Assembly: GCA_013289715.1 (NCBI GenBank)
Contig: JABCZJ010000015.1
Location: 62,001 to 126,000, forward strand
Direction of reading: 5' to 3'
DNA length: 64,000 bases
From: Acidobacteriota bacterium
GTDB taxonomy: Bacteria; Acidobacteriota; Terriglobia; Acidiferrales; UBA7541
Positions 52,072 through 60,691 of the stretch are shown here, piece after piece. Both the position numbers and the translations under genes were made by a program. The first letter of the stretch is position 1. The number at the start of each line of letters is the position of its first letter. The notes under the pieces were generated by a model. The model searched no databases and had not been told where the DNA came from. It saw only the letters and a program-made list of their open reading frames with translations.

Positions 52072-53133
52072 CTATTTCGCTTTCTTCTTTTTGTCTTTTT
52101 TCTTTTTGTCTTTCTTCTTGTCCTCCTGCTTGTTTTTGTCCTTCTTGCCATCGTCTTCAAGCACCAGCTTTTCCGCTCCCTTCATTTTATGCGCCTTCAT
52201 TTCCTCCAGCAGACCTTGGTCTGTTAAATCCAGTGGGTGCGAGTGCTTCCAGTCGTGATGGAATATTTTCGCTAGCCGTTCAATCACATGTTTGTCGTCC
52301 ACCGCGATGGCCAGCTCTCTGCGACTATCAAAGCTTCCGGGCGCCAGATTGATGGATCCCACGATTGCGCGATCATGGTCGGCAAGGAGCATCTTGGCGT
52401 GCAGTTTCAAATGTTTCAGTTTGTGAATCTTGATACCGACATCTTGCATGATGCGCATCCCGCCGACCGCTTCCACCAGCTTTTCCTTGCTCAGCTTATG
52501 CGGAGGGCGGGCCATCACGTGGACCTTCACTCCACGGCGCGCCGCCCGCACCAACCGCTCGATAATCACCGCATCCTGATAGCGCTCGTTTTGCACAAAA
52601 AGGGATTCCTTCGCGCCGTCAATAAACTGCGCGATACGCTCCCTCCCGTTGCCGCAGCACCAGATCATGTGGGAATGTTCGTCACCCTTGAACGGCTTGC
52701 GCGACCAATCCGCTTCGAAGCATTCGATGATTTCGCCCACTTCATGAGGATGCGAAGTAACGATGGCGTAATCGCGAGTCTCGGTAAGGTTCTTCGTTTC
52801 CCAGTTAAGCGATTTCACAAACGCCGTCTCGTCATCCACCACCATCGACTTCTCGTGGGTCACGTCGTAGTCTGGGTTGCTGTCCTTGACCGTCACTCCC
52901 CCAGCCGCCAACTTCTTGTGCGACTCCTTGTTTTCCGATTCACCATCACGGCGTGCAGGATTCAGCATCACCCGGACATCCACTCCGCGGCGCTTCGCGT
53001 CAATCACCGCTTTCAAAAGAGACGGATCCGAGAAAAGGAACATCTTCACGCGCAATGACTTTGTCGCGGCGTTGATGGCGTCTAAAATCGGTTTAGATGT
53101 ATCGTCCGGCATCACGATTACAGAACGTGACAT
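52072..53133 (-). CDS. Phospholipase D-like protein with Lys-rich tail
   Basis: A 353-residue PLD-superfamily protein with two HKD half-sites: THEKSMVVDDETAFVKSLN and KLHAKMLLADHDRAIVGSIN. It starts MSRSVIVMPDDTSKPILDAI with no signal peptide, so it should be cytosolic. Cardiolipin synthase-like or nuclease-like activity are both possible. The last 35 residues are almost only Lys/Asp (for example KKKDKKKKDKKKKAK), which could bind membrane phospholipid or nucleic acid. AAGGAGGC precedes the ATG. It lies 52 bp upstream of the porin gene on the same strand. Confidence 0.85.
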   Translation of the reverse strand: MSRSVIVMPDDTSKPILDAINAATKSLRVKMFLFSDPSLLKAVIDAKRRGVDVRVMLNPARRDGESENKESHKKLAAGGVTVKDSNPDYDVTHEKSMVVDDETAFVKSLNWETKNLTETRDYAIVTSHPHEVGEIIECFEADWSRKPFKGDEHSHMIWCCGNGRERIAQFIDGAKESLFVQNERYQDAVIIERLVRAARRGVKVHVMARPPHKLSKEKLVEAVGGMRIMQDVGIKIHKLKHLKLHAKMLLADHDRAIVGSINLAPGSFDSRRELAIAVDDKHVIERLAKIFHHDWKHSHPLDLTDQGLLEEMKAHKMKGAEKLVLEDDGKKDKNKQEDKKKDKKKKDKKKKAK

Positions 53134-53213
53134 GGAGCCTCCTTGAAATCATCGCGAACGTGGCCAATGCCCGCCGGATTGTTCAGCGGACTTTCCCGCG
53201 CGATGCGCAATTT

Positions 53214-55007
53214 CTATGACGCAACTGCGGTAGCCGGCGGCGCGCTGAACTGTATTCGATAGAGTTCCGCATACACGCCACCACGAGCCAGCAATTCGTC
53301 GTGGGTACCTTCTTCCGCCACCACTCCTTCTTTTAGGACAATGATCTTATTTGCATCGCGAATAGTGCTGAGCCGGTGCGCGATCGTAATCACCGTTCGT
53401 CCCTTCATAAGCCGCTCCAGGGCCTCGATAACCATCCTCTCCGACTCTGTATCCAAGGCCGCGGTGGGCTCGTCCAGGATCAGGATCGGATTGTTGCGGA
53501 TGACGGCACGGGCAATTCCGATGCGCTGTCGCTGGCCACCGGAGAGGGTTTCCCCGCGCTCGCCCACCATCGTGTCGTATCCATGGGGCATACGCGAGAT
53601 GAATTCGTCGGCATTTGCCAGTTTTGCTGCCTCCAGGATTTGCTTCTCTGTAACTCCCTCGCGGCCATACGCGATGTTGTCGCGCACGGTCCCCTCAAAC
53701 AGCACGGTTTCTTGCAGTACGTAACCGATTTGGTCCCGCATTGCATGAAATTTGTATTCGCGAATATCCACACCGTCGATTTTCACCACGCCGGCGGATG
53801 GATCGTAAAATCGCGGGATCAGGCTGACTATCGTGGACTTGCCACCTCCGGTAGGACCCACCACACCCACCAGCTGACCCGCTTTAATTTTGAAATTCAC
53901 GTCCTTCAGCACAGGAGCGTCGGCGGTGTACGCGAAAGCCACGTGCTCGAATTCGATGTCACCGTTGAGCGCTGGCGGTTTACGCGCGTCGGGGCGCTCG
54001 GGAATGACGGTGTCGGCGTCAAGTATTGCGCGGACGCGGTCTACACCGACCGCCGCCTGTGCGATCGTGTTGGTCATCGTGGCGAGGTCCTGCACAGGCT
54101 TAAAGAACTTCGTCAAATACGAGAGGAAAACGGTAAGCTCTCCCGCTGTCATGATTCCGGCCAGAATGAGCGATGAGCCTCTCCAGAGCACGACGGCGGT
54201 GCAGGCGGCTACGGTAATCGAAACGATGGGTGACAGGAGCGCTTTAACCCGGCGCGCTTTGAGCGACGCATCAACCGTCGCATGGCTGACTTCGGCCAGT
54301 TCTTCTTCCGCCAAGCCCTCCCTGCCGAAGGCTTTCACCACCCTCATCGATTGCAGTCCCGCCTCCACGACCGAGACGATTTTGCTTTGCTCCTTACGTA
54401 CCTCGTGGGTCGCCTTCTTGACCACTTTCTTGAAGCGGGACACCAAGAGCAGCATGAACGGCGTGACGGCGACGGCGATCAGCGTGAAATCCCAATTGAG
54501 CCAAAACATGATGAACAACATCGCCACAATCGTGAACAAATCAACGGCAATGCCAAGTGTAGATGACGATGCGAAGCCCTGGATCGTCTGCACGTCGGAC
54601 GTGATGGTGCTCAGAATCGTGCCGGTTTGATGGTTGTCGTAGTAGCTGAGTGAGAGTTGTTGCAGGTGATGGTACGTCCGGATGCGCAGATCATTGGCCA
54701 CCCACTGGCCTACGCTTGTCGTGTAATAGTTCGCGACGTACGATGCGACCGCGCCCACTACGGCGATCAATACAGCCGCGATTGCAGCCGCGGCCGCGAT
54801 CTGCATTTTGCTGCCACCCGCCAAAACAGGTTTCAGGAGGTTGTCGAGCCAGGGAGAGAGCTTGTGGCTGCCCACCACATTATCGAGGATAATTTTCAGT
54901 GGCCACGGTCCCGCCACGCTCATCGCGGTTTGGATCAGCATGGCGATCAGGATGACCACGAGGGTACCCCGGTAGGGGCGCACCAGAGTTCGAATTAGGC
55001 GGAACAA
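53214..55007 (-). CDS. ABC exporter, fused permease/ATPase (MsbA-like)
   Basis: A 597-residue half-transporter. Residues 1-320 carry six membrane helices; residues 345-580 the ATPase with Walker A (GPTGGGKST), Q-loop, signature LSGGQRQRIGIARAV, Walker B ILILDEPTAALD and switch His in TIAHRLST. It resembles MsbA-type lipid or drug exporters. TTG start with GGAGGGG about 6 nt upstream. It precedes the PLD-like gene by 80 bp, so an envelope-lipid theme is plausible. The upstream 313-bp space holds operator f and no gene. Confidence 0.92.
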   Translation of the reverse strand: MFRLIRTLVRPYRGTLVVILIAMLIQTAMSVAGPWPLKIILDNVVGSHKLSPWLDNLLKPVLAGGSKMQIAAAAAIAAVLIAVVGAVASYVANYYTTSVGQWVANDLRIRTYHHLQQLSLSYYDNHQTGTILSTITSDVQTIQGFASSSTLGIAVDLFTIVAMLFIMFWLNWDFTLIAVAVTPFMLLLVSRFKKVVKKATHEVRKEQSKIVSVVEAGLQSMRVVKAFGREGLAEEELAEVSHATVDASLKARRVKALLSPIVSITVAACTAVVLWRGSSLILAGIMTAGELTVFLSYLTKFFKPVQDLATMTNTIAQAAVGVDRVRAILDADTVIPERPDARKPPALNGDIEFEHVAFAYTADAPVLKDVNFKIKAGQLVGVVGPTGGGKSTIVSLIPRFYDPSAGVVKIDGVDIREYKFHAMRDQIGYVLQETVLFEGTVRDNIAYGREGVTEKQILEAAKLANADEFISRMPHGYDTMVGERGETLSGGQRQRIGIARAVIRNNPILILDEPTAALDTESERMVIEALERLMKGRTVITIAHRLSTIRDANKIIVLKEGVVAEEGTHDELLARGGVYAELYRIQFSAPPATAVAS

Positions 55008-55211
55008 TCGGACCCCTCCTCGTCACAACGTTGCCTCTCCATTTTCAGTAGTGGCGGAGTCAAGCGCCACCATTTCACGTCGTTTCAGCGCTCCAAACCA
55101 TAAAAGAGCGACACCAAACCAACTAACACCACCTTGTGGAACCCAATGGTAGCGAGCGCAAACATCGGACCAGCTGCTAGGACACTACCTGGACAGATTG
55201 GATTGGGGAAT

Positions 55212-55225
55212 TGGCACTTTTGACA
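55212..55225. promoter_or_regulatory. TGTCA-N4-TGACA-like palindrome (f)
   Basis: TGGCA-CTTT-TGACA, same variant as site b, about 205 nt upstream of the ABC exporter gene. Confidence 0.45.
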
Positions 55226-55321
55226 GTCTTGGAAGTCCTCTAAACTGCATTCCTATCACGCCAGTCCTAGCAGGCCGGCGTTCCCGTGGGCCTGAGTTGA
55301 GACTGCAATTGTGTGTTCTGG

Positions 55322-56110
55322 TCAGTGTGCTGCAGCACGCGTGATAGCTTCGAGAGCGACACTAGTCTTGACCTGCTGATCAGGACTCATCGCGAGGTGC
55401 TTCATGGCTGCGAGCTTCTGCAATTCCGTATAGCTTGACGACCCAGCATCGGAGGAGACCTTTGTCGAGAGCTCGAGGGCTTTCCCTTCAGGCCACTCCC
55501 AAAGTTCTAAGGTGAGTTTGCCCACGTGCGGCTGTGATTGCGTTTGCCAGCTGGTCGAAGTGATTTCGGCTACTCTTTTCACGCGGGTCCAATCGACGGA
55601 AATATGTGCGTCCTCTAACAGCTTGATTTGCGCAGCGCTCAGGAGGCGGGAAACGTCAGTTCCTGTTTGCGGAAGTTCGTCCGTAGCGAGCTGCCTCGTA
55701 ATTGAATAAGAGGAATTTGGCCCCTCGCGGGTCAGGTCGACTTCGCATTTGAAGTCGCCTCCTCCCTCCCTAGTAGCGGAGAGTTTCTTCCCGTTGGGTG
55801 CTCGGAATTTGATGGTCAGATCGCTCTTAGCGCCCTGACGCAACCGCACGATCGCTCCTTGCGACAGGAGATCGAGCTTGTCGGTATCGAAAAAATAGAT
55901 GCGACCCGGCTTTTCTCGCGTACCTCTAAGAGCTACGACGGCAGCCTGAGACTCAGCCGGCAAGAGGAGCAGCTTCACTTCAACATTGCAGTTTTCTTGT
56001 GCCTGAAAGCCAGAAAACGAAAGGACCAGCGCGCAGCAGAAGCACAAGCAAAAGAGAGGAAGTGCAATTGGCTCCGAAGGGCGCTGAATGCAACTCACGT
56101 GAACCATCAT
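55322..56110 (-). CDS. Secreted CYTH-like domain protein
   Basis: A 262-residue protein with an N-terminal hydrophobic leader (IALPLFCLCFCCALVLSFSG). The mature part starts NVEVKLLLLPAESQAAVVAL, then GRIYFFDTDKLDLLSQGAIV and RLRQGAKSDLTIKFRAPNG. The order E-x-K, YFDT and RLR...T-x-K is the CYTH/triphosphate-tunnel pattern, although the usual ExExK is reduced to EVK. CYTH enzymes are normally cytosolic triphosphatases or adenylate cyclases. An exported form with an incomplete site suggests a binding role. It diverges from the gene at 56239. Confidence 0.6.
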   Translation of the reverse strand: MMVHVSCIQRPSEPIALPLFCLCFCCALVLSFSGFQAQENCNVEVKLLLLPAESQAAVVALRGTREKPGRIYFFDTDKLDLLSQGAIVRLRQGAKSDLTIKFRAPNGKKLSATREGGGDFKCEVDLTREGPNSSYSITRQLATDELPQTGTDVSRLLSAAQIKLLEDAHISVDWTRVKRVAEITSTSWQTQSQPHVGKLTLELWEWPEGKALELSTKVSSDAGSSSYTELQKLAAMKHLAMSPDQQVKTSVALEAITRAAAH

Positions 56111-56135
56111 ATGGAGACTTCAGTTGCCGGGAAAC

Positions 56136-56149
56136 TGTCACTTTTACCA
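56136..56149. promoter_or_regulatory. TGTCA-N4-TGACA-like palindrome (g)
   Basis: TGTCA-CTTT-TACCA, one to two mismatches, between the divergent genes starting at 56110 (-) and 56239 (+). Confidence 0.45.
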
Positions 56150-56238
56150 CTTCCATTAACTCTCCGCTAGAGTGATTATTCCGCACGACAAAGCAGTTAG
56201 GCCCCTGCCGGGTAGCCTCTATAGCAAGGAGGAGTGAA

Positions 56239-56850
56239 ATGCGCCACACAGCAAATTCGACTCTCAAGATCCACGATTTGGTTATCGGCGCCCTGTTGAC
56301 AATTGTCTTGCTCTCCGTAGGAAGCGTTTCTGCATTCGGCCAGAAAGCGGAGACCATTGAGGCCACGGCGATGGGCACTGGCACCCAACTGGGACAGAAT
56401 GTTGAGATACGCCTGATCATTAGCGATTACTCCACGATGGAGGAGAGGCAGGTTCTGGTGGACGCATTCGCGAAAGGCCAGAACCAGGGGTTAGTCACCG
56501 CGCTTCAAAAGATGCGAGCCGTGGGTCGCATCTCGCTCACTGGCACCGTGGGGTACGACGTTAGCTTCATTCGTATGATTCCCACGCCGACGGGCCGAAA
56601 GCTCCGCTTTATCACCAATCGCCCGATCCGATTCGGCGAGGCTTGGACGGACTCCCAATCCATGTCCTTTGACTTGAGCGGCGGCGAGATAGATATCAAC
56701 GACTCCGACAAGAGCAAGAGCACCGGCGTCTTGTTTCCGCGAGCCCAACTGGTCATTGACAAGCAAGGGCAGCTGCAAATTGATCTGGCCCAAAACTCAT
56801 GGAAGTTGGTGGACGTGCTCGACTGGAAAGGAACACCTGGCGTCAATTAG
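56239..56850 (+). CDS. Secreted hypothetical protein
   Basis: A 203-residue exported protein. The signal segment is VIGALLTIVLLSVGSVSAFG. The mature part is beta-rich: AMGTGTQLGQNVEIRLIISD, STMEERQVLVDAFAKGQNQG, VGRISLTGTVGYDVSFIRMI, IRFGEAWTDSQSMSFDLSGG and WKLVDVLDWKGTPGVN. The pattern recurs in Acidobacteriota without known function. AAGGAGGAG precedes the ATG. Confidence 0.72.
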   Translation: MRHTANSTLKIHDLVIGALLTIVLLSVGSVSAFGQKAETIEATAMGTGTQLGQNVEIRLIISDYSTMEERQVLVDAFAKGQNQGLVTALQKMRAVGRISLTGTVGYDVSFIRMIPTPTGRKLRFITNRPIRFGEAWTDSQSMSFDLSGGEIDINDSDKSKSTGVLFPRAQLVIDKQGQLQIDLAQNSWKLVDVLDWKGTPGVN

Positions 56851-56921
56851 CCAGAGATCGGATCGCGCACTCGCGCTCCACGGCCACGTTGACAAGTTCT
56901 CATTTTTTCCGGAGGTACGTC

Positions 56922-57434
56922 ATGAAGCTACAAAAATATCTGGCGATTGTCTGCGGTTTAATCGCATTCCCGGTGCTGGTGATGGCCACGCATATCTCGG
57001 CCAAGGGTTTGAACGGTGACAATACCAAGAAGTACGTTTGCTCGGAGTCAAATCCGGCGAGCATTTGTAGTGCGGCCACGACCTGCGGGTCCAGTACCAG
57101 CGCTTGCAATGTGGATGTGAAACGCAGAGGTAGTAATTCCGCATCTGCCACGCCGAACACTCCGAACGCGAAGGAAGGCGCGTCGTTCTGCGTCAAAGTC
57201 GGGACCACTGTAACCTGGCAAAGCTCATCCAGAAACACCGGCTTTGTCCTGGACTTTGGCCCGTCCTCTCCGTTCGATACTCCCGACGGAGCGATCATGG
57301 GTGGTGCGGACCGGCCGATAGCCGTCATCGCGAAGCGGCCAGGATGCTACAAGTACTCCGTAGGCGCCTGTGTTTCGGGAAGCATATACGGCATGTGCGG
57401 CTCAGCGAACACCGAACTAGTCGTCACCCACTAG
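56922..57434 (+). CDS. Secreted Cys-rich hypothetical protein
   Basis: A 170-residue exported protein. The signal peptide is MKLQKYLAIVCGLIAFPVLV to MA. Nine or so cysteines in the mature part (VCSESNPASICSAATTCGSS, SACNVDV, FCVKVG, GCYKYSVGACVSG, MCGSA) suggest disulfides. The core GTTVTWQSSSRNTGFVLDFG and the end NTELVVTH look like a cupredoxin/beta-sandwich, but copper ligands are not evident. GGAGGT lies upstream of the ATG. It follows the previous gene by 71 bp. Confidence 0.7.
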   Translation: MKLQKYLAIVCGLIAFPVLVMATHISAKGLNGDNTKKYVCSESNPASICSAATTCGSSTSACNVDVKRRGSNSASATPNTPNAKEGASFCVKVGTTVTWQSSSRNTGFVLDFGPSSPFDTPDGAIMGGADRPIAVIAKRPGCYKYSVGACVSGSIYGMCGSANTELVVTH

Positions 57435-57559
57435 GCGAATTTGGTTAAACTGCTGCGTGACATCGCGTTCAAACCGTAAGGCCCATTTTAGGTTTCCGGC
57501 GCCGCCTGCATGTCGCCGGTGACGACGCCCTCTGACCATCATCTTGGGCCCGGCGCATC

Positions 57560-57870
57560 CACGCAACGCCGGGCACGCAGTGCAATAGAATTTTCGTTCT
57601 GCTGGCCAAGTACGAATCAAGTCATTGACCCGCTGCACTGCACGCCGTTATCGCCTGCTGAAACTCCGTCTGCAACATCTCACCCTGCTCTTCGCGGACG
57701 AACCCGACCCACGCGCTGGAAATCATGAGCTGCTCGACCGAGGAGACAGGCCCTTTGGTTCGAGACAATGTTGTGTTCAATCCTGTTGATGGAGTTCTTC
57801 CCACCCAAGGAGTGAAGAGGAACCGTGTAGTAATCGCCCGGTTCGATTCCGGGCCGCGCACCACCAGCTG
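57560..57870 (-). pseudogene. Inverted partial copy of the 58809 gene
   Basis: On the - strand, one frame reads RPGIEPGDYYTVPLHSLGGK and NSINRIEHNIVSNQ. Then another frame reads KGPVSSVEQLMISSAWVGFV and REEQGEMLQTEFQQAITACS with AAGQ. Both match the C-terminal third of the gene at 58809 on the + strand. Similarity continues about 60 nt past the stop (AATGACTTGATTCGTA). It has a frameshift and no start. Confidence 0.8.
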
Positions 57871-57882
57871 TCATTTCTGACA
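57869..57882. promoter_or_regulatory. TGTCA-N4-TGACA palindrome (h)
   Basis: TGTCA-TTTC-TGACA, perfect, about 90 nt upstream of the TonB-C repeat gene at 57972. Flanks AGC/GTT resemble site e. Confidence 0.55.
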
Positions 57883-57971
57883 GTTCCAATCGAATCACAA
57901 GGAAGTTACCTTTCGCTGATGAAGGCAAGTGCGTTACCGCAACACAAAATCCCGAGCGGCTCAGGAGTCAC

Positions 57972-58682
57972 GTGGAGACGCAAATTTCGCATATGAGGCA
58001 ATTTCTTAGGATTGCGACGTTGCTGTTGCTCGCCTCAGCTCTGGTTCTGGGGACCGCCAGGCCAGCTCCGGCAACACATCCACAACATTTCACTCCTCCG
58101 GATATTCTCACGGCGAGTGACATACCGTATCCGGCCACTACCGTCGCTGCGGGCGTGGTGACACTGGCCGTCAATTTGGACGCCACCGGCCAGATTATGA
58201 ATGTGCAAACGCTTCGAGATATACCGACGGTGACGACGCAGGCGACGCTGGCGGTGCAGAATTGGACCTACGCGCCTGCAAGCCTGAATGGAAAGAACGT
58301 GCGGTCAACTTTGATCGTCAACATCGTGTTCGATCCTGCATTTTTGGAATCCAATAACATTCCGCTGGGACCGCCGGAGTCGTTTCAGCCACCAAACCCT
58401 AAAGCGACGTCCTACACTCCGCCCCAGCTTTTCACAGCGACATTTCCGCCCTACCCTACTAACGGATTAGGGTCTGGCGCCGTCGTCCTGGACGTCGCCG
58501 TCAATAGTCAGGGCAAAATCGCACACGTCGCGACCGTTCGCGACGTCCCGACTCTGACTGCGGCTGCGGCGGCTGCTCTACAACACTGGAGTTTCAGTGC
58601 GGCGATTTATGGAAACACGCCGCTGGCATCGAAAGTCGTGGTGGCGATGGTGTTCCGAAACCCAGCAACGGCTCTGCCCTAG
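57972..58682 (+). CDS. Secreted protein with two TonB C-terminal-like domains
   Basis: A 236-residue exported protein. GTG 57972 has AGGAG 4 nt upstream; a signal segment follows (FLRIATLLLLASALVLGTAR). Two TonB_C-like repeats are visible: YPATTVAAGVVTLAVNLDAT with VQTLRDIPTVTTQATLAVQN, and PPYPTNGLGSGAVVLDVAVN with VATVRDVPTLTAAAAAALQH. There is no Pro-rich spacer and no ExbB-type anchor, so it is not a classical TonB. It may contact TonB boxes or peptidoglycan in the periplasm. Confidence 0.78.
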   Translation: METQISHMRQFLRIATLLLLASALVLGTARPAPATHPQHFTPPDILTASDIPYPATTVAAGVVTLAVNLDATGQIMNVQTLRDIPTVTTQATLAVQNWTYAPASLNGKNVRSTLIVNIVFDPAFLESNNIPLGPPESFQPPNPKATSYTPPQLFTATFPPYPTNGLGSGAVVLDVAVNSQGKIAHVATVRDVPTLTAAAAAALQHWSFSAAIYGNTPLASKVVVAMVFRNPATALP

Positions 58683-58808
58683 CCCGTCGCGAGGAGCAGC
58701 TCGATCGCAGAGGCGGTAGCACGCTGCCGGCCGGATAACGAATCGCTCGGAAGTTGATTACGGATCAACCCAACACGTTGGTCTTAAAGTGTGAGGGGGT
58801 GCTAAGCG

Positions 58809-59438
58809 ATGCGCAGACAACGAACCTTCAATGCGGACCTTCTAGTTTATCTGATGTTGCTGTTGGCGTTCACCAGCATCGCAGTGCAGCTGCTCGCCGC
58901 GCCTCGTGTCGCGTCGTGGTTCCCTGGGCTGCAGTCCGACATGTTTCAGAATCTTCAGAATCTGGAGCGGGAATTCTCGATTGACCATACCGTGCACTGG
59001 AGGCATGGCGAAGTGACCACTTCGATGTCGGTGGCGCCGACCAACTTTGATGGCTGTTCTGTGGTCTGGGCACAAACGCAAGAAGCGACCAGACCCGGAC
59101 AATTGTTTTACATCGAGACCCATCGCTTTGAGGTTCCGCTCGCTACCATGGACGCAAAGCAAATCACCGTCCAGCCCGTGGGTGCTGGTCAGAACGAGCG
59201 TCCCGGAATCGAACCGGGCGACTATTACACAGTTCTTCTGCAATCGTCGAGTGGAAAGAAATCCGTGAACTTGGTTGACCACAATATCGTCTTCAACCAA
59301 AAGCAGGGCCCCATCCCTTCCGTCGAGCAGCTCATGGTTTCCAGCGCGTGGGTCCGGGTCCGTCACGATGAGCAGGGTGAGACGCTGAAGACGCTGTTTC
59401 AGCAGGCGATAACGGCGTGCATCGCAGCGGGCCAATGA
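58809..59438 (+). CDS. Secreted hypothetical protein
   Basis: A 209-residue protein with a hydrophobic N-terminus (LLVYLMLLLAFTSIAVQLLA, residues 11-30). The mature domain has FSIDHTVHWRHGEVTTSMSV, FDGCSVVWAQTQEA, RPGIEPGDYYTVLLQSSSGK and a C-terminal SSAWVRVRHDEQGETLKTLF helix. No family is recognised. An inverted, frameshifted copy of its 3' third lies at 57560-57870. GGGGG lies upstream of the ATG, a modest ribosome binding site. Confidence 0.68.
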   Translation: MRRQRTFNADLLVYLMLLLAFTSIAVQLLAAPRVASWFPGLQSDMFQNLQNLEREFSIDHTVHWRHGEVTTSMSVAPTNFDGCSVVWAQTQEATRPGQLFYIETHRFEVPLATMDAKQITVQPVGAGQNERPGIEPGDYYTVLLQSSSGKKSVNLVDHNIVFNQKQGPIPSVEQLMVSSAWVRVRHDEQGETLKTLFQQAITACIAAGQ

Positions 59439-59532
59439 CTTGATTCGTAGTTCGCCGGCAGAACGAACATCCTACCGTACTCCGTGCCTGTCGTTCCGAC
59501 GGTTCGAAGCGCGAATCGGCCACCATCCCGAA

Positions 59533-60219
59533 CTAATTACGTGGAGTCTGGGTGGTGCTCATCTGCTGCGAAACCAAGCGCGCCACCAGCACGGCCAAAT
59601 AGAGCTGCCCCGTCACTGCTTCTCCGGATCCAAGAGTATGCGCAACCGCGTGGACCGGGGCGATTCCCTGATAGCCCAGGGTCGTTAACATTCCGAAGCT
59701 GTAGTTGACCCAACTGCTCACGGCCGACAGATTGCTCCCTGTCGGTGCGAAAGCACCTGGGTCCAATATCGCTGCAATGTGATAGGCGTGTGCCCAGCCA
59801 AAACCAAGGGACAGATAAGCCGCAACTGCACCTTGCACGCGCATCGAGGTCACCGGCCCGGGGCTGAACACTCGCCAGAGCAACAGGGCCGTGACCATTA
59901 TAATTGCCGCCAAACCCGTCCAGGCGCTCCAGATGGTCAGCGTGTTTGTGGGCGCCCACCAATTCGCCCAACGCACGATCATCGCGATACTGACTACCAG
60001 CGATGCCAAGACGAACAGCCTGCGGTCGCCCCAGGCGCTCATTGCGCCAACGATCAAGAGGACGGAAAACGCAATGTCTCCGTAGAGCGGCAAGTTGCGG
60101 TGCTCGACGCCCAGGCAAGGGAATACGAACCCCAATAGGACGAGCAGGAAAAGGAAGAAGGAGAGGATGGTCTCCGATCGCCAATCGAACGTCGAGAAAT
60201 GACCGGTTTTGCCGAACAT
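59533..60219 (-). CDS. Ion-channel-domain membrane protein (K+ channel-like)
   Basis: A 228-residue membrane protein with about six hydrophobic segments (residues about 20-38, 45-65, 68-85, 95-120, 128-150 and 190-215). The last pair encloses a pore-like loop: WVNYSFGMLTTLGYQGIAPV. The canonical K+ filter TVGYG reads TLGYQ here, so selectivity may differ. The start at 60219 (MFGKTGHFSTFDW) has GAGG 6 nt upstream. An in-frame start at 60309 adds 30 residues. Palindrome i lies about 85 nt upstream. Confidence 0.7.
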   Translation of the reverse strand: MFGKTGHFSTFDWRSETILSFFLFLLVLLGFVFPCLGVEHRNLPLYGDIAFSVLLIVGAMSAWGDRRLFVLASLVVSIAMIVRWANWWAPTNTLTIWSAWTGLAAIIMVTALLLWRVFSPGPVTSMRVQGAVAAYLSLGFGWAHAYHIAAILDPGAFAPTGSNLSAVSSWVNYSFGMLTTLGYQGIAPVHAVAHTLGSGEAVTGQLYLAVLVARLVSQQMSTTQTPRN

Positions 60220-60303
60220 GAACAACCTCGTAGAATCTTCGCGGCGGGCGCCGACGCGATGCGATGCCATGCCATGCTCTAACATTAAACCGGGGAGAAG
60301 AAT

Positions 60304-60317
60304 TGTCAAAACTAACA
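60304..60317. promoter_or_regulatory. TGTCA-N4-TGACA-like palindrome (i)
   Basis: TGTCA-AAAC-TAACA, one mismatch, about 85 nt upstream of the channel-like gene start at 60219. It is the right-most member of the series. Confidence 0.5.
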
Positions 60318-60691
60318 GTTAGATGTGTGAGAAACGAGGCGTGGCCATTCCAGAGATCGTGAACGCATTTTTTGAATCGAAAGTACCTCCAAGCGAACTT
60401 CAAGCTAGAGTCGCGTCGAGCCCTTGAGCTCGCCCGCGTTATCGGACGTGCGGCGTTCGAGAACTTCAAAGGTCCGACAAGGGCGATGATCTCAATGGGT
60501 CGACGCAACACTCTGCTAGAACCCGCCGGGCATTGAAAACAAGCGTCAAAATCGCTTGCTAGAGTTAGACCAGCCGGAACGCTGCTCTGGCTGGGTTCTG
60601 ACCGAGTACAGCCAAACAGGTAGTTCTCCCGCGGAAGCATCGTTGAATCAACGGCTCTGGGTGGTGTTGCATCGACCGGTTGAGCTGGCAG
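60318..60691. other. Non-coding or decayed stretch
   Basis: No supported gene. It probably held the lost 5' part of the OmpA-like gene whose end is readable from 60692. Confidence 0.4.

Noticed and set aside
57846..57872. tRNA T-arm-like sequence CCCGGTTCGATTCCGGG followed by CACCA
   Set aside because: No acceptor partner, D-arm or anticodon stem is present. The same bases encode PGIEPG on the other strand in the homologous gene at 58809.
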